Source: Cristatella mucedo (Eukaryota > Bryozoa > Phylactolaemata > Cristatellidae). From it: 64,000 nt of DNA. The notes under the pieces are model-generated. The model was not told where the DNA came from. It did no database searches and saw only the letters and a program-made list of their open reading frames with translations. Shown piece by piece: positions 23,796-36,814 of the stretch (the stretch's first letter is position 1; the number at the start of each line of letters is the position of its first letter). The stretch covers positions 1,417,501-1,481,500 of the forward strand of contig WPIO01000024.1 of the NCBI GenBank assembly GCA_009760855.2. The letters are read 5' to 3'. Both the position numbers and the translations under genes were made by a program.

Positions 23796-24194
23796 CTCTC
23801 ACGTCAGTGGAGGTCAGGCTCCGATCCTCTGAGAATGGCTGAATCGTGGCCCGATCTACCCTATTTTTGGAGCCTCGCTGCTATCTGATCTTTTGGAACG
23901 CTGATTTGGATTCTTCCACCGGCTGATAAATCCCGTCGTAACGAAAGCCGAAGTGTACATGAATATTTCTTTCATGCAATACCTTGCCATGAAAAAAATA
24001 ATTACTTCTCGATGCTCAGAGGTAAGATGACTCGTTACGGAAAACTACAGATGAAAAACTAGTGATTATTTTAGCCTATTTGACGTCCATCTTTTTACAC
24101 AAAGTATTAGTATCTCATCTTGTGCCGATTCGAGACACTGGCATAGTTTTATTTCTTCTGGAGAGATCTTAAGTAGTGTACGCCGACGCCCGAA

Positions 24195-24485
24195 ATACAA
24201 ATAATAATAATGTAATAATAATAATGCACTTGATAAAGCGCCCTCAGAGAACCTAATCTCTTTCCAGGCGCTTTACATTTGCTGCAAAGGGAAATGCAAC
24301 TGAATGGTAAGTAAAATCATTCTTGAAAAACAAACAAAATGAATAATATGGTTAGGGGTGACATGCACAGGGTCAGCATGCAAATGTGGTTAGTGGCAGC
24401 ATGCACAGTGTCAGCACGCATAAGCACATGAAGGACGAATCACAGGGACCCACTAAATGCTGTCCTAAATAGGTGTTTTTAAGTT
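24195..24485 (-). mobile_element. LINE 3' UTR and tail, truncated
   Basis: The tail, the GCATGCTGCCACTAACCACATTTG-type UTR and the end of the coding region closely match the 59.6-59.85 kb copy. The copy stops abruptly at about 24485. Confidence 0.9.
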
Positions 24486-25000
24486 CCTGAATATAATGAG
24501 GTACCGCTGGCTACCCGAAGGTCACCGCCTCCTCTATTGTGCGGTATAATTTCTAATACAGAATTCTCAGGAAAATTTTGATTCAAATGATAAATGGTGT
24601 AAAAGTCAATGAGCTTGCTATAAGAATAAGACTCGCAAATGCACGAAATATAAAAACCGCATTGAGAGCACGTATGAGGAGGTCTCATAGTTTCTGATAG
24701 CCATTATGCAGTATTTACTAGTCTTTTTTCGACTAAATATTAAAGGCTCCAACTTTATCTAAAGAGATTACTAGCGTAGCCATGGTACCAATTACTTCAC
24801 CAACTGGTAGTGCCCGAGTATATGAGTACTAGAGGTAGTACAATGCTTCTTAATGACATCTACAACGCGAGGACGTGAGCAATCCAACCTGGGAGCGCTA
24901 CAAGTAGTGTGCCGAGTTAAATTTAGAGCCATAGTGTGACGACAAAAGATGGTTTCTTGTGGCCAGCGACATGGAGTGTGGCTACGGAGGTCAGGCTTAC

Positions 25001-25197
25001 AGTAAATATGCGATGACGCCAATGTTCCACATCCCACTGACGACGCAAACCTCGCCTGCAGCCGCTTCCGGAGCAGAAAACATCGACTGCGAACCACTGT
25101 ACTCTGAGCGACCAGCCACGGACGTGAGCCGCCAGCCGGCCTCGTATACATCTACCTTGATCTTGTGATTAATGGTCGACAAGTAGACATTGTCCAG
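25001..25197 (-). CDS. unc-89: Kinase domain 1, activation segment and alpha-F
   Basis: LDNVYLSTINHKIKVDVYEA corresponds to PxN-VxL...IKVIDFG, with DFG changed to DVY. MFSAPEAAAGE keeps the APE motif, and MWNIGVIAYLL matches alpha-F (DMWSVGVIAYLL), although the Asp before MW is Gly. The acceptor is GATTTTTGTAG (phase 0) and the donor TTACT|GTAAGC (phase 2). The next exon completes LLLGG, the normal start of the alpha-F/G loop. An overlapping plus-strand open frame is a shadow. Confidence 0.9.
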
Positions 25198-25657
25198 CTA
25201 CAAAAATCAAACGTATCTTTCACATAAACGGCCCCCACCCTTACTGAGTCTAGCAATAATGTCATCCGGCCGACGCAAGCACCTATTTGCTTCCTCACGA
25301 ATCATTTCCCCAGACCATGGTGCAGCACGTTTCCAAGAAAAATAGTTCACCAAGTACTACTGGTGCCAAGAGCACCTAAGGGATGCAAACGAAAGCCATA
25401 TCAAAAGTTAGATGGTAGCAGGAAAATTAGAGGCAAGGACGCATTATCTCCACTGGCCACTACAAGGCAAAACTAGAATGCCTTAGCCAGCATGTTTCAC
25501 TTGAAATTACTGACTTACTTAATTGCTTACTGAATTACTTAATTACTTGAAAAGACTTCCTGTATTATCGCGTTGTAATGTTTAAGATCTGAGATGCAAT
25601 GTCATGAACTTGGATGCAAGGAAGCTCTAGGTTTAGCATGCTACGTACAATCCTTAC

Positions 25658-25793
25658 CTGTAAGCTAGCCAGGGTGACGCCAGTGTGACTCAGGCTCTCA
25701 CTAATCGACAGCAGCTGTTGAATATAATAAGCAACCAGATTTTCTGACCACGATGGCATCAGGAGCATTTGGTCGGAAAGCTTCGTGGAGGTT
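25658..25793 (-). CDS. unc-89: Kinase domain 1, alpha-D/E and catalytic loop (degenerate)
   Basis: SENLVAYYIQQLLSISESLS matches the alpha-E helix of UNC-89/MLCK-like kinases (VAYYIRQLL..LEYLH). The catalytic loop reads TGVTLASLQ where an active enzyme has GIxHRDLKP, so the HRD position is LAS and the catalytic Asp is absent. The acceptor is TACACACAG (phase 2) and the donor CTTACAG|GTAAGG (phase 0); both match the neighbours. Confidence 0.88.
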
Positions 25794-26029
25794 CTGTGTG
25801 TAATTAGTCCCGATAAGAAAGCAAAGACAAAATCGAGCAAAGATACAAAGCTAGATGCAAGCGAGCGTCGAAGGGTCAAAGGTCAGTTAGAAAGACGACA
25901 GTGCAGGTAACTACCATCGTTTTTCTCTCATTTTAAGATAACAGTAGACAAATAAATTATTTACTTCTCAGATGTTAGACCTTTCAAACTACGAACTGTG
26001 TACTTCATAGTCCGAAAATAAGTTACTGA

Positions 26030-26480
26030 AGTATACCACAGGCAAGCTGGTCCATGCATTTGCGACATCCATTCGACATTTTTTGTAAGCGCTCTCTGTG
26101 CGATAGGAGGCTTAAAGTCGATGCAAAACTCTACAGCTAGACTTATCTGCCGTGAACATCGACAACACCTTACTAAGCCAGCTCTGACCCACCTGCACAC
26201 TCCGCGATTCAAGCAGCATATAAGCGGCACAGTCCTTTCACTTATCTTTACGTTTCCCCATTCTGCGGCCTTCACCTATCGGTAATACGTCAGACTCCCC
26301 AGGCTTCCCTCTCGTACCACTCGTTGCTCTTTCCGCTTAGCCTTGCCTCTAGCGTACTCGAAGTTCTTTTGAGACCGTACCTGGAGAGACCCAGAGACAT
26401 CCAGAGCCTGGAGCTCTTTGCCGACGGACGTCACGACTTCCTCTGCCACTGAAGGCATTTAAAAGGAAGCTAAGACTTGC
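26030..26480 (+). mobile_element. Decayed LINE fragment, C-terminal coding part
   Basis: Traces of KLVHAFATSI and RAWSSLPTDVTTSSA appear in different frames, ending in CATTTAAAAGGAAGCTAAG like the other copies. Short open frames on the minus strand are shadows. Confidence 0.72.
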
Positions 26481-26734
26481 TACCTCTTACACACAGCTCA
26501 TTTGCTCTTTCATTTTAATTGTGCTCGGGCGCGCTGAAATAGCTCACGTTGCTGTCATTAACAGTTGACATTCTTCTTTTCCGGAATTAAGAAAAATTCG
26601 TTTTGACAGAGATTTAGCTCTTTTTGGGCGATATAAAAAGGTCATTATCAATAATATTAGTTGCTATAGTGCTTCGCATCCACTGAAAACGACATTCATA
26701 ACAAAGCAATCCCTGCTTTCTATATATAAATATA

Positions 26735-26885
26735 AAACGGGTTTGTATAGCGCCCCAAGAGAACTTAATCTCTATTCAGGCTCTTCACATATGCCACGGG
26801 GCTCGAGCCCACGACCTCAGCCAGACCTTGGTCGGGGCGAGCACCTTAACCGCTGGACCAAACCAGCTTGGCGTCACCGGCTACA
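26735..26885 (-). mobile_element. SINE family 2
   Basis: Minus strand: head TTGGTCCAGCGGTTAAGGTGCTC, box B GGGCTCGAGCCCC, then GAAGAGCCTGAATAGAGATTAAGTTCTC and TTGGGGCGCTATACAAAC. Confidence 0.88.
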
Positions 26886-27227
26886 TGGAGAGTATGGCAC
26901 TTCTTTGCTTTTGGGGCACGTGGTTTCGGAATTTACACCGCGCATCAGGGATTTTCCGCCAGCTTTTGGTGCAGTGCCTATGTAATAGAGGTGACAGGTG
27001 AACTTCAACCGCGCGCATATAGGTTACGTGTCGTCCTTTTGACATACTGAATTTCGGACTTGACGAGACTGACTAGCGGATCTGTAAAAAGTAGGCGACT
27101 AATCTGAGCAATGCTGCAGTCAAATACGGTAGTCAAGTGGTCTACATGCTCGTTGGTACAAGATTATGATGACGAAAAAGCAAACTGTTGATAAAGCAAA
27201 GCATCCGATAAGAAATTTAAAAGATAC

Positions 27228-27431
27228 ATTTCCGTTACGACAATGAATTGACTGTCATTTTCTATGATGTTGATTATGTTGACAACAGCATCTGACGTAA
27301 CAGCTCTTGCAACATGAAGTTGCTGCCAGTAGCGCCGACGTGCAGCCGTAGTGAGGTCACGATACGTGTACGCATAAAACTCCAGCCCGGAACTTTTCTC
27401 TATTACTCGGTTCACCGTGCAGTTCGAGTCT
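27228..27431 (-). CDS. unc-89: Kinase domain 1, N-lobe (degenerate)
   Basis: The pattern matches the N-lobe of the titin/obscurin kinase family. VNRVIEKSSGLEFYAYTYRD corresponds to the V-R-x-x-E-K-x-T/S-G-x-x-F-A-A-K stretch, followed by a helix RRRYWQQLH and strands VVNIINIIENDSQFIVVTE. The glycine loop is lost (DSNCTV) and the VAIK lysine position reads Thr in YAYT. The acceptor GGTTTTTTTTAG is strong (phase 2). The donor AAAT|GTATCT is moderate (phase 2) and joins the next exon in frame. Confidence 0.85.
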
Positions 27432-27744
27432 CTAAAAAAAACCGACTGCCCTTATGTCCTGCAGGTCATAGCTACTTTCTGCGACACCAAAATCGAGTAA
27501 ATAACTCTTAACACATGTAGGGATACGCAAGTGCTTGCCCTGCTCTGCTACTTATGAAGCTGTTGATATGTCAGTTGTCTGATAACGCCATCTTTGCTGA
27601 GTGGCGCTATTTACAGGTGGCTGTATCATCTGTCGGCAAATGAACTTTGTATAGTAAAAGCAGGGCGCAGCAAGAGTTTAACCAGTTAATACACATATAT
27701 TCAGAATATTATATATATATATTTAAATTAATAGTAATATTAGG

Positions 27745-29350
<1,606 letters not shown>

Positions 29351-29448
29351 GTTTACAAAGTGTAGGGAATATCTAAATAGGGAATCATATGCATATGTAT
29401 ATATAGGGCGCCTACAATATAAAAAATATATAATTAAAAAGCCCACAG

Positions 29449-30210
29449 GTGTTATAGTCGCGGACCTAGTCCGTGGAAGTTTTATCTGGTCACGTAGCTC
29501 ACAGTATTACTTAAATTAGTAAAGTAAAACAGAGCTTGCGGATCTTAAGGAACAATATCCAGGTGAGGCAAACAGTGCTAGCAACTAGAGACTGGCAACG
29601 TTGTCCTCGCTTAGAAGCTGACGATTGCAAAGCAAATGCAATACATGCAGAGCAGCGTGTGGATAGGAGGATATAGGTAATGTAGGTGGTATCGTCATTA
29701 CTTTATAATTGATCAGGCATTCAAAACGGAAATTCAATTAAACGTAGAGTAGTAATCCAAAAAATATGTAAATTATGTCAAGTTTTGGTTCACACGGAAA
29801 GAATGGGTACAATTTAATTACAATTGCTCGCAAGTGTTATTGTCGCGGACCTAGTCCGCGGTAGTTCTATCCGGTGGCGAAGTTTGCAGTATTGCTTAAA
29901 TTAGTAAAGTAAGACAGAGCGGATCCTGATCTTGAACTAAGATAGAGCGGATCTTGAACGCGGATCAGAGGCTGATCTTGAGGGACAATTTCCAGGTGAG
30001 GCAAACAGTGCTAGCAGCAAGCGACTGGCACCGCTATCTATGCTTAGAAGCTGATTTCAGATCGATTGCAATACAATTAGAGCAGCGTTTGGATAAGAGC
30101 ATATAAGTAGTATAGCTATTAGCATCATTAATTTATAATTGATCAAGAATTCAACACGGAATTTCAATGAAACGTAGAACAGTAATCCGAAAAGGGTAAA
30201 TATGACAATC
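29449..30210. repeat. Tandem duplication, period about 385 bases
   Basis: Copy 1 (29449-about 29780) and copy 2 (29834-30210) share many long identical blocks, for example TCCAGGTGAGGCAAACAGTG and the flanks of TTTATAATTGATCA. Each begins with a short hairpin around CGCGGACCTAGTCCG; the arms are perfect in copy 2. Copy 2 has about 50 extra bases of a small internal repeat (GAGCGGATCTTGA). No coding frame was seen and the repeat family is unknown. Confidence 0.92.
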
Positions 30211-33051
30211 ATTATTTTAAAGAAAAATATTGCACCAAAATTGGTGTTATTATAGCTTAACCAGTATCGTTATAATTACTACAAGACTCAGGACTTAGCT
30301 ATTTGTACTGATATAATGATAACCACTCTGATGCAGCTAGGAATCTTGAATAAGACTTCGGTCACGATACAGCATTTATTGGGAATCCTTCACACCTGGA
30401 GGCAAAATATTTCCGATATCAGGCCCGTGATAGATGGCTTTCGGTAGTTCCCTATTGGAAAGTTATCACACTAACTTCTGTAGAATGACATTGAATACAA
30501 CTTTATGCTACAACAGGAATGTTTTACAGAGCTGCTTGAAATGCACGCACTTCAAATGTCTGGCTTCTGGATACCTGCCTAGTGTTTCGCGCTTAAGTAA
30601 CCCGACGTCAATTGACCGCATTCTCTAGGGTGTCTGCTTATAATACAGTCCAAGTTACTGTACCGTAAAGCTCCATCAATCCCATAGTCCCAATCTGTAG
30701 GTGGTAAGGTACAGATGATAAAGGATCTATCGCAGGTACACCACAGGAATATGCAGGTATATACAGCATACTTACGTGTGTACCCATCTTTATATATGAT
30801 AGGAGCATTTATGTAAGCCCTGTATATATAAATATATATTCACATACCATTTGCACATGCTAAATCCGTCAGCATTGAGATTATTAGGGGGTTCCTGACT
30901 TGCTATTAAAGAAATAGGAACCAAATTTGCCCTCATCTATGGTTTCGAACGAATGAACTGGGTATGTATTGAAATGGTCAGCCAGTCACACTAAGGGCTT
31001 CAAGCTAGTGAGTTGTACGCTGAGACTGGTGCTATACACATATTATTTCCTATAGCTTTTGAATACTTGTTGGCGTCCGGAGTTACATACGCGTCGGGTA
31101 AAGAAAAGTCAGGATTACAAGCACCCGGCTTGGCGAACAGAATGACTAGGCTTTCCAGTCACCACCCGACGAATGGGCTGGTAGGAGCTTCACAAGTATT
31201 CGGGCCTTAGAATTTGTCGGATTTCAAAGCTGTCCACAAAGCACCGGAAGGCAGAATAATTCATACCAATTTATTTAACGCTAAAGTGATTCCGGAAGTA
31301 AGGTGACATTGCACCACAAGGGTCTGATGAGCGAAGGCTTGAAAAGCATCTAAAATGAGTGAAGAGAAAAGCCACACACACTTCGTATGCATGAGCAGAG
31401 ACGGACACCTCGGAGACGGATTACTTGCTTAGATTACTCATCAAGATATTTCTCCGAGACCGCTTCTTCTACGACCGCTGGCCAGTAAAGTCACCCTGAC
31501 TGGTCTCAACTTAGTCCCCTTTCGACCGAACAAAACAGCGCTCTATTGCCAGCTTTCGCATGCCTTGCGTGCGAAAAAGATTTCTAATACGGGAGCGAAC
31601 GAATGTCCTCACATTGTTATTTAGCCAACAAAAAGCTGGATATTTTTTCGCCGTGTTCATATGTTTCTGTTTGCTTATATTTTTTGAAAATGCTTTGATA
31701 TTTTAGTTGCCAATATATTTTGCGCAGCTATGTTTTTTAGGGCAAGTAATGCTCACCGTCCTTTGATTCCCAACTCTTCTTTTCATCTTTTCAGAAATTG
31801 TAAAAATTGTTAGTATTTAGGGTGTTTAATTTTAGTGCTGCTCTTAAAATGGATCCTGAGCTCTTGTGACTAGAAAAAATATCCTCAAAATTGTCATAAA
31901 TTTCCTCAAAATAATCTTCATTCTCTTTCAAATCATCTTAGGTTCCGGAATTTTAAACACTGGGGATTTATTTTTGCAATTTTTGTAGCTCCGGAACGAT
32001 TTTTCGCCGGGCTCCGGAAAGAATTAAAATTCTCCCTTAGTACCCAATCGGAAATCACATTCCGAGTTAGGAATGACCCGGGTTACGAGCCCAGTTCAGA
32101 AATGGATCGATTAAAATTCTCCCCTAGTACCCAATCGGAAATCACATTCCGAGTTAGGAATGACCCGGGTTACGAGCCCAGTCCAGAAATGGATCGGGCT
32201 CGTAATCTGGGACGCCTCACTGTACACAGCTCTGCGTAACCGGCGCGAACTTGTTATATTAAAAAGCCAGGGCGAACTTGATTGCTGCCGTGCCGTGCTA
32301 CTGTTGGCACATGTGCCTGTATGGGTGCATAAATACCCATGCCTTCTTCAAGGAGTCACCTCCACCGGCCTTCGTTACAAGTCTGCAAGGAATAGCAACG
32401 TTATGTGCCCTGTAGGCGTGGCAAAGGACTTTAGCTCAGGTGCCCCTCCGACGCCTTCGTGCTCACTAATATGGCTAGGTGTCATATGCCGACGCTTTAC
32501 GATGACATGTGAGTGCTACTTATCTGTCTCGTGAATCTTTTTACTTTTCAATCATTTCTTTTCATGTTTTAGTTGACTTGTTGAAACTCTAGTTCTCAAT
32601 GATTGCGATGTCTGCCGGGCTGCTTCTGCAGTTATGTATCGAGATTTTAAACTCACTCAAATGCTACGATCTTCATACTCATGAATGTCAAACAACTTCG
32701 CACGCTACGAATATGCTGCGCTTACTGAATGAGCTGTCTTCAAAAGAAATATAAAATAAACTTCCTGTTTCAATTCGCAGTCACTCACGTGTTCACTATG
32801 TTTCGAAAATCTGCCAATGGGTGTACGCTCAGCTAAGAGGTAGACTGGATTTTGCCGATCATCACCCTAAATACCGTCTAACTGAATGGTAATCAATCAA
32901 GACTGCATATGAATTATATATAAATGAATTATAGGTGAGGCAGCGCCACGGAAGAGCATGACGAATCAATTCATCAATTCAATTGCCAGTGGAAAGGTGC
33001 ATAGGGGGCTCCTCCTTACGTTGCGTGCGCTAATCCTGCTCTATTTTTGAG
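30211..33051. other. Part of the unresolved gap between Ig and kinase 1
   Basis: Apart from the 87-base duplication, no exon or known repeat was recognised. A stretch at 30975-31060 resembles 36045-36130 (GGTCAGCC...GGGCTTC), probably an unnamed old repeat. Confidence 0.4.
32023..32196. repeat. 87-base tandem duplication
   Basis: Two 87-base copies differ at only about two positions (CTCCCT/CTCCCC, GTTCAG/GTCCAG), which implies a recent event. They include the segment ACCCGGGTTACGAGCCCAG. Confidence 0.96.
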
Positions 33052-33116
33052 AGATATGTAGGTACCTTATGTGTAGGTACCTGTATGTGTAGGTACCTTA
33101 TATGTAGGTACCCTAC
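33052..33116. repeat. GGTACC minisatellite, four units
   Basis: Four units of about 16 bases (TATGTGTAGGTACCT) follow one another. Each holds the palindrome GGTACC. Confidence 0.93.
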
Positions 33117-33497
33117 CTGAGATGGAGCTAAAGGCATTTGTTAAGACGTCTCTCACTAAGTGAAGTGCTGGTAACCAGAGAATCAGGTAGGCCAAGGGTT
33201 TAAAAGATGCATGAAAACCCAGCTACAGGCTGTCGGTGATGGGATGAGAAAAAGACAGCTATCGCGACAGCCAGTTCCGGAGTCAGGTATAGACGGCATT
33301 TGTCCCCCCCCCCCCCGCGAAAAGCGGGGCAGCGACCTTGGCCGCTCCGTACTCCAATATAATATTGCACTTGATGCTTCCACCACGGCAGTCACCGCCG
33401 ACCGAATAATGTCCCAATTCCACCCGCTATCCGCCGCGTTCGAGTAGAGTAAGCGCTATTATTTTGCGCGATATTTTTTCATTAACTGTGATTCTTA

Positions 33498-33580
33498 ATG
33501 ATAATAATGAATTTGTTTTAGCGCCCTCAGAGAACTCGGATATTTTTCTAGGCACTTTACATTCCCTGTAAAGGAAGCTT
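33498..33580 (-). mobile_element. LINE 3' tail fragment
   Basis: The complement of the tail (GTGCCTAGAAAAATATCCGAG...GAGGGCGCTAAAACAAATTC) next to AAT repeats. Confidence 0.8.
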
Positions 33581-33776
33581 GCCCCCTAATGAAAGTCCTT
33601 GCTCCGCCACTGAGTTGACAGTTAGGGAAGGTGTCTGACAATCCTCGGTAGTAATTAATATTGGAGCCTACCGAGCAGACCAAAGCCAAAGTTTGACAGA
33701 GTTTGCCGTGGTTTGTGGTTTAGTTGGGCTTTTAGACAGTACTCGAGGTTATAAGATATTCCTGATTAAACAAAAA

Positions 33777-33957
33777 ACTAGCTGATTTAACAGCCTCTTT
33801 TTGTATCGAGACAGAAGAGCCTTTGCGGCTATCACCACCGCTTACAGTGGCGATTAAGGATCACCCACCACAGGATTCGAACCCACGACCTGGGGGCCGA
33901 GGTCGTGAAAAGCCACCGCCTTACCTAGTGCGTACCATTACGGCTCACCAGCTTATC
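33777..33957 (-). mobile_element. SINE family 1
   Basis: A full minus-strand copy with box B GGGTTCGAATCCTGTG and tail AAAAAGAGGCTGTTAAATCAGC. Confidence 0.92.
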
Positions 33958-35189
33958 AGGTATACTTCCTCCCTCTTCCCCCAACATGCAGTGAACCTTC
34001 CTCGAGCAGCTTGTGGTTCGCTCTCCGGAGGGGGGCTGGTCACACCTTTCTTAGATCAAGGTAAAAAACTTTCCCAGCAGTAGCAGCCCGCGTGGCGACG
34101 AAGCTTCGAAGTATCTTTAGCGGTTTACCAAATGTTTCCTAATAAAAGGGGGGAGCTTCTAAGCTGCACGAAACTTTGATGACGGTCTCCAGAGGAACTG
34201 CTACTGTTTGTAGGGCATGTCGGAAGGCTTGTAAGGCTGTGTAAACCCACCAGTGATGGAGATGCCAGAACACTGGCGAAGTGCTGCCAAATTTGCTTGG
34301 CCGACAGCATGCCTTCTGGTCTTTACGTCGGGTCGGTTTGGCAGGGCAATGGGGGGGGGGGCTCAAGTCTTTACCGACTCCTCCAGCAGGTGGAATTACC
34401 AGATTATTCATTTTAAGAATTCAGCCTGGTCTTTTCCTGTACCCCTGATCGTTGAGACTTTACGTGAAATTGCTTCTCAGAGAGCTTTTAAATACCACAT
34501 ATATTAATAATATTGTCTTTACCTGGTAATTTTTTCCAACAGCTCACACAAAGTTCCCCTTAAATGTTTGCAGCCACTGATTCTCGTTGATGAGCGATAA
34601 TACGATTCAAAATGGATCGGTAATACCACGAGCACTAACAGTCAATAATAGCTATCATTTTCGAATCCATAGCATTTAGAACTAGGACGCTTGATCTGTC
34701 AGACAACTCGCACACAATCATTATAAGCGGGGCACATTTTGAATGAAGCGCCTTGAGTTTCAGCTTGTTCGGCAGCAAGGGTGTGTACACTGACCGCCGC
34801 GAGATACCACTTCCTGCTCGATACCCTACCCCACTCCAAGTTCAAGTTAAAAATCGTAAAAAAATTCAGGCAATTAGGGCCTACAGGGAGCACCTGTCAA
34901 TTGTTGCATGATGCAAACACTGGGCAGCCTAGCTCCCTCTGAACGGCGGCAGCAAGAACAATGAACAAAATTCAAAACAATGAACTTCCCTTCCAATCCA
35001 CAGGCTTGTTTCCAGTTTAAGTATGCCGGCAAAATAGACGAGAGGACACGATTGTGCTTTTTTACAGCCACCATAGAACTATGAATGCATAGGAGAAATG
35101 CAGTCTCAGAAGAATTCCTCACACTATGGACGATATTGTGGTGTCGACAGAGCGAGCAGCAGCAGCGAGGATGCGCAAATCCGGTGAAA
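33958..35189. other. Intron sequence, nothing recognised
   Basis: Short open frames only. It includes a ten-base G run near 34350. Confidence 0.4.
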
Positions 35190-35300
35190 GAAAGCCTTAA
35201 CAGATATCACCACCACTTTCAGTTGGCAATAATAAATAAATAAATCCTAGCTGATTAAACAGCCTCTTTTTGTATAGCGACAGAAGAGCCTTTACGAGCA
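35190..35300 (-). mobile_element. Two truncated SINE family 1 pieces
   Basis: AAGCCTTAACAGATATCACCACC is followed by TTGGCAATAATAAATAAATAAATCCTAGCTGATTAAACAGCC and a second GACAGAAGAGCCTTTACG. Confidence 0.7.
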
Positions 35301-35664
35301 CCTTAGCTTCTGGCGTGGTTGTTGCAAGATTGCAACTAGCACATACCTGCCTTATGAAGTTGTCCGTTGATTATGTAAGACCCGACAGAGAAAACATGAA
35401 TCTTGCTCCTACACGTCAATCGCTCTGGCCAAACGCTAACATTCTGATTTACCTCAAGGCTGGGTTTCCAGCTCAAAATAAAATGCAATTGACAGGCAGT
35501 ACTCAAAAATTCAGGTATTTTTCTCGGGATTCGGTCCGTGTAGCATCTTACGCGAGCCACGTGACCACGAAGAGAGCACGCCCTCCTCAATACATTGCAG
35601 GCTGCTGCTAACTCAAAGCTAGATGGAGCTTGCAGGAGACCAGCATCGACTGAGCTGGAGGCTG

Positions 35665-35793
35665 CATAAACTATTTAACTGTGTAGCCTGTGTAATCAGG
35701 CGCTACAGCTCGTGCAAAACTCTGCAGCCAGGCTTGTCTGTTGCGAGCATCGCAGTTGCCACATCTCACCACTTCTCGCCGACCTGCACTGCC
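35665..35793 (+). mobile_element. LINE fragment, C-terminal coding
   Basis: VQNSAARLVC-type sequence in broken frame (GTGCAAAACTCTGCAGCCAGGCTTGTCTGTT), cut off by the SINE that starts at 35794. Confidence 0.8.
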
Positions 35794-35972
35794 TTGACGG
35801 CTATTGCTGCCACTTGCAGTGGCAATATAGGATCGCCCACTACAGGATCCCAGTGGCAATATAGGATCGCCCACTACAGGATTTGAACCCACGACCTCGG
35901 GACCGAGGTCGTGAATAGCAACCGCAAGCCTTAAAAAAGCAAGCCTTAGCTAGTGCTCCATCACGGCTCACC
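35794..35972 (-). mobile_element. SINE family 1 with an internal 35-base duplication
   Basis: The copy contains two adjacent copies of CAGTGGCAATATAGGATCGCCCACTACAGGAT (35816-35885). The box B region and head are otherwise normal. Confidence 0.88.
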
Positions 35973-36814
35973 ATTTATAAGCATTGAGAGCCACGTAAGT
36001 CAAAATCTACGATGCAGACCGTATGAACTGGACATCTATGGAGACGGTCGGTCAGCCGTAAAGTCGGGCTTCTAACTAGGGAACTCTACGCCCTGGCCGG
36101 TGTTTTAAACACGTGATTCTCTGTGGATTTACTAGCGCGATATGTTAACGAATTATAGTGGCTATAGGCATGGGCGTTCTTGATTTCGGCCTGGCCCTGC
36201 TAACGTGCGATACCACCTCGTGTGGGTGCAACATCTACGACTCCTTAACCACGTTCAAAGAGCTTTCGCCTTTGCAGCATGTTTGTAAACTTTTAGGCAT
36301 ATCGCAGTATCTGCTGTAGCGCATACCATATGTGCATATTTAGTTTAATTAGAAAGTAAATGCAAATAGTCAATTTCTTAGGTAAGCAAAAGACTTGGAT
36401 AATGAATACAGTGATACAGGGATACAGTGATACACTTTCGATGCCAGATTCACATGTTCATAATAGCGCTTGTCAGCCTATCATGTGCCCCCAGTCAGAA
36501 ACATTTAGAGAGCTCGGTAGGCTCAGCTTGCAATGACACTGGGATAGGAAAGCACATTCGGCTTGTGCTGTCCTGAATCTAAGCCCCTGCTTATCGGGAA
36601 AGATAAAAACGCAATCCGCATGAAACGCTCAATCGGCTGCTCACCGGTCGACCTCTTCCTGGAGATAATAATGGTCTTCGAAAAAGTACCCGCTGGTCTG
36701 ATCAATCTGCGGTCCCGAGAACCTCTCTACAATACGGCACCGGCGACACGTCAAAGCAGCTGAAGCGTGCTATTTTTAGCTGCAGCTTTAGCCGCTAGAG
36801 CAATAGCCGCTTAC

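Noticed and set aside
24959-25168. Plus-strand open frame over the kinase 1 activation exon
   Set aside because: The minus strand carries clear kinase motifs and splice sites; the plus frame is a shadow.
26276-26458. Minus-strand mini-exon with acceptor CCTTCAG and donor CTCCAG|GTACGG
   Set aside because: The same bases on the plus strand are the C-terminal end of a decayed LINE (SLPTDVTTS, AFKRKL-like), and kinase exons on both sides already join in phase.
32160-32534. A 124-codon plus-strand open frame
   Set aside because: It starts inside a tandem duplication, shows no recognisable domain and has no splice or promoter support.
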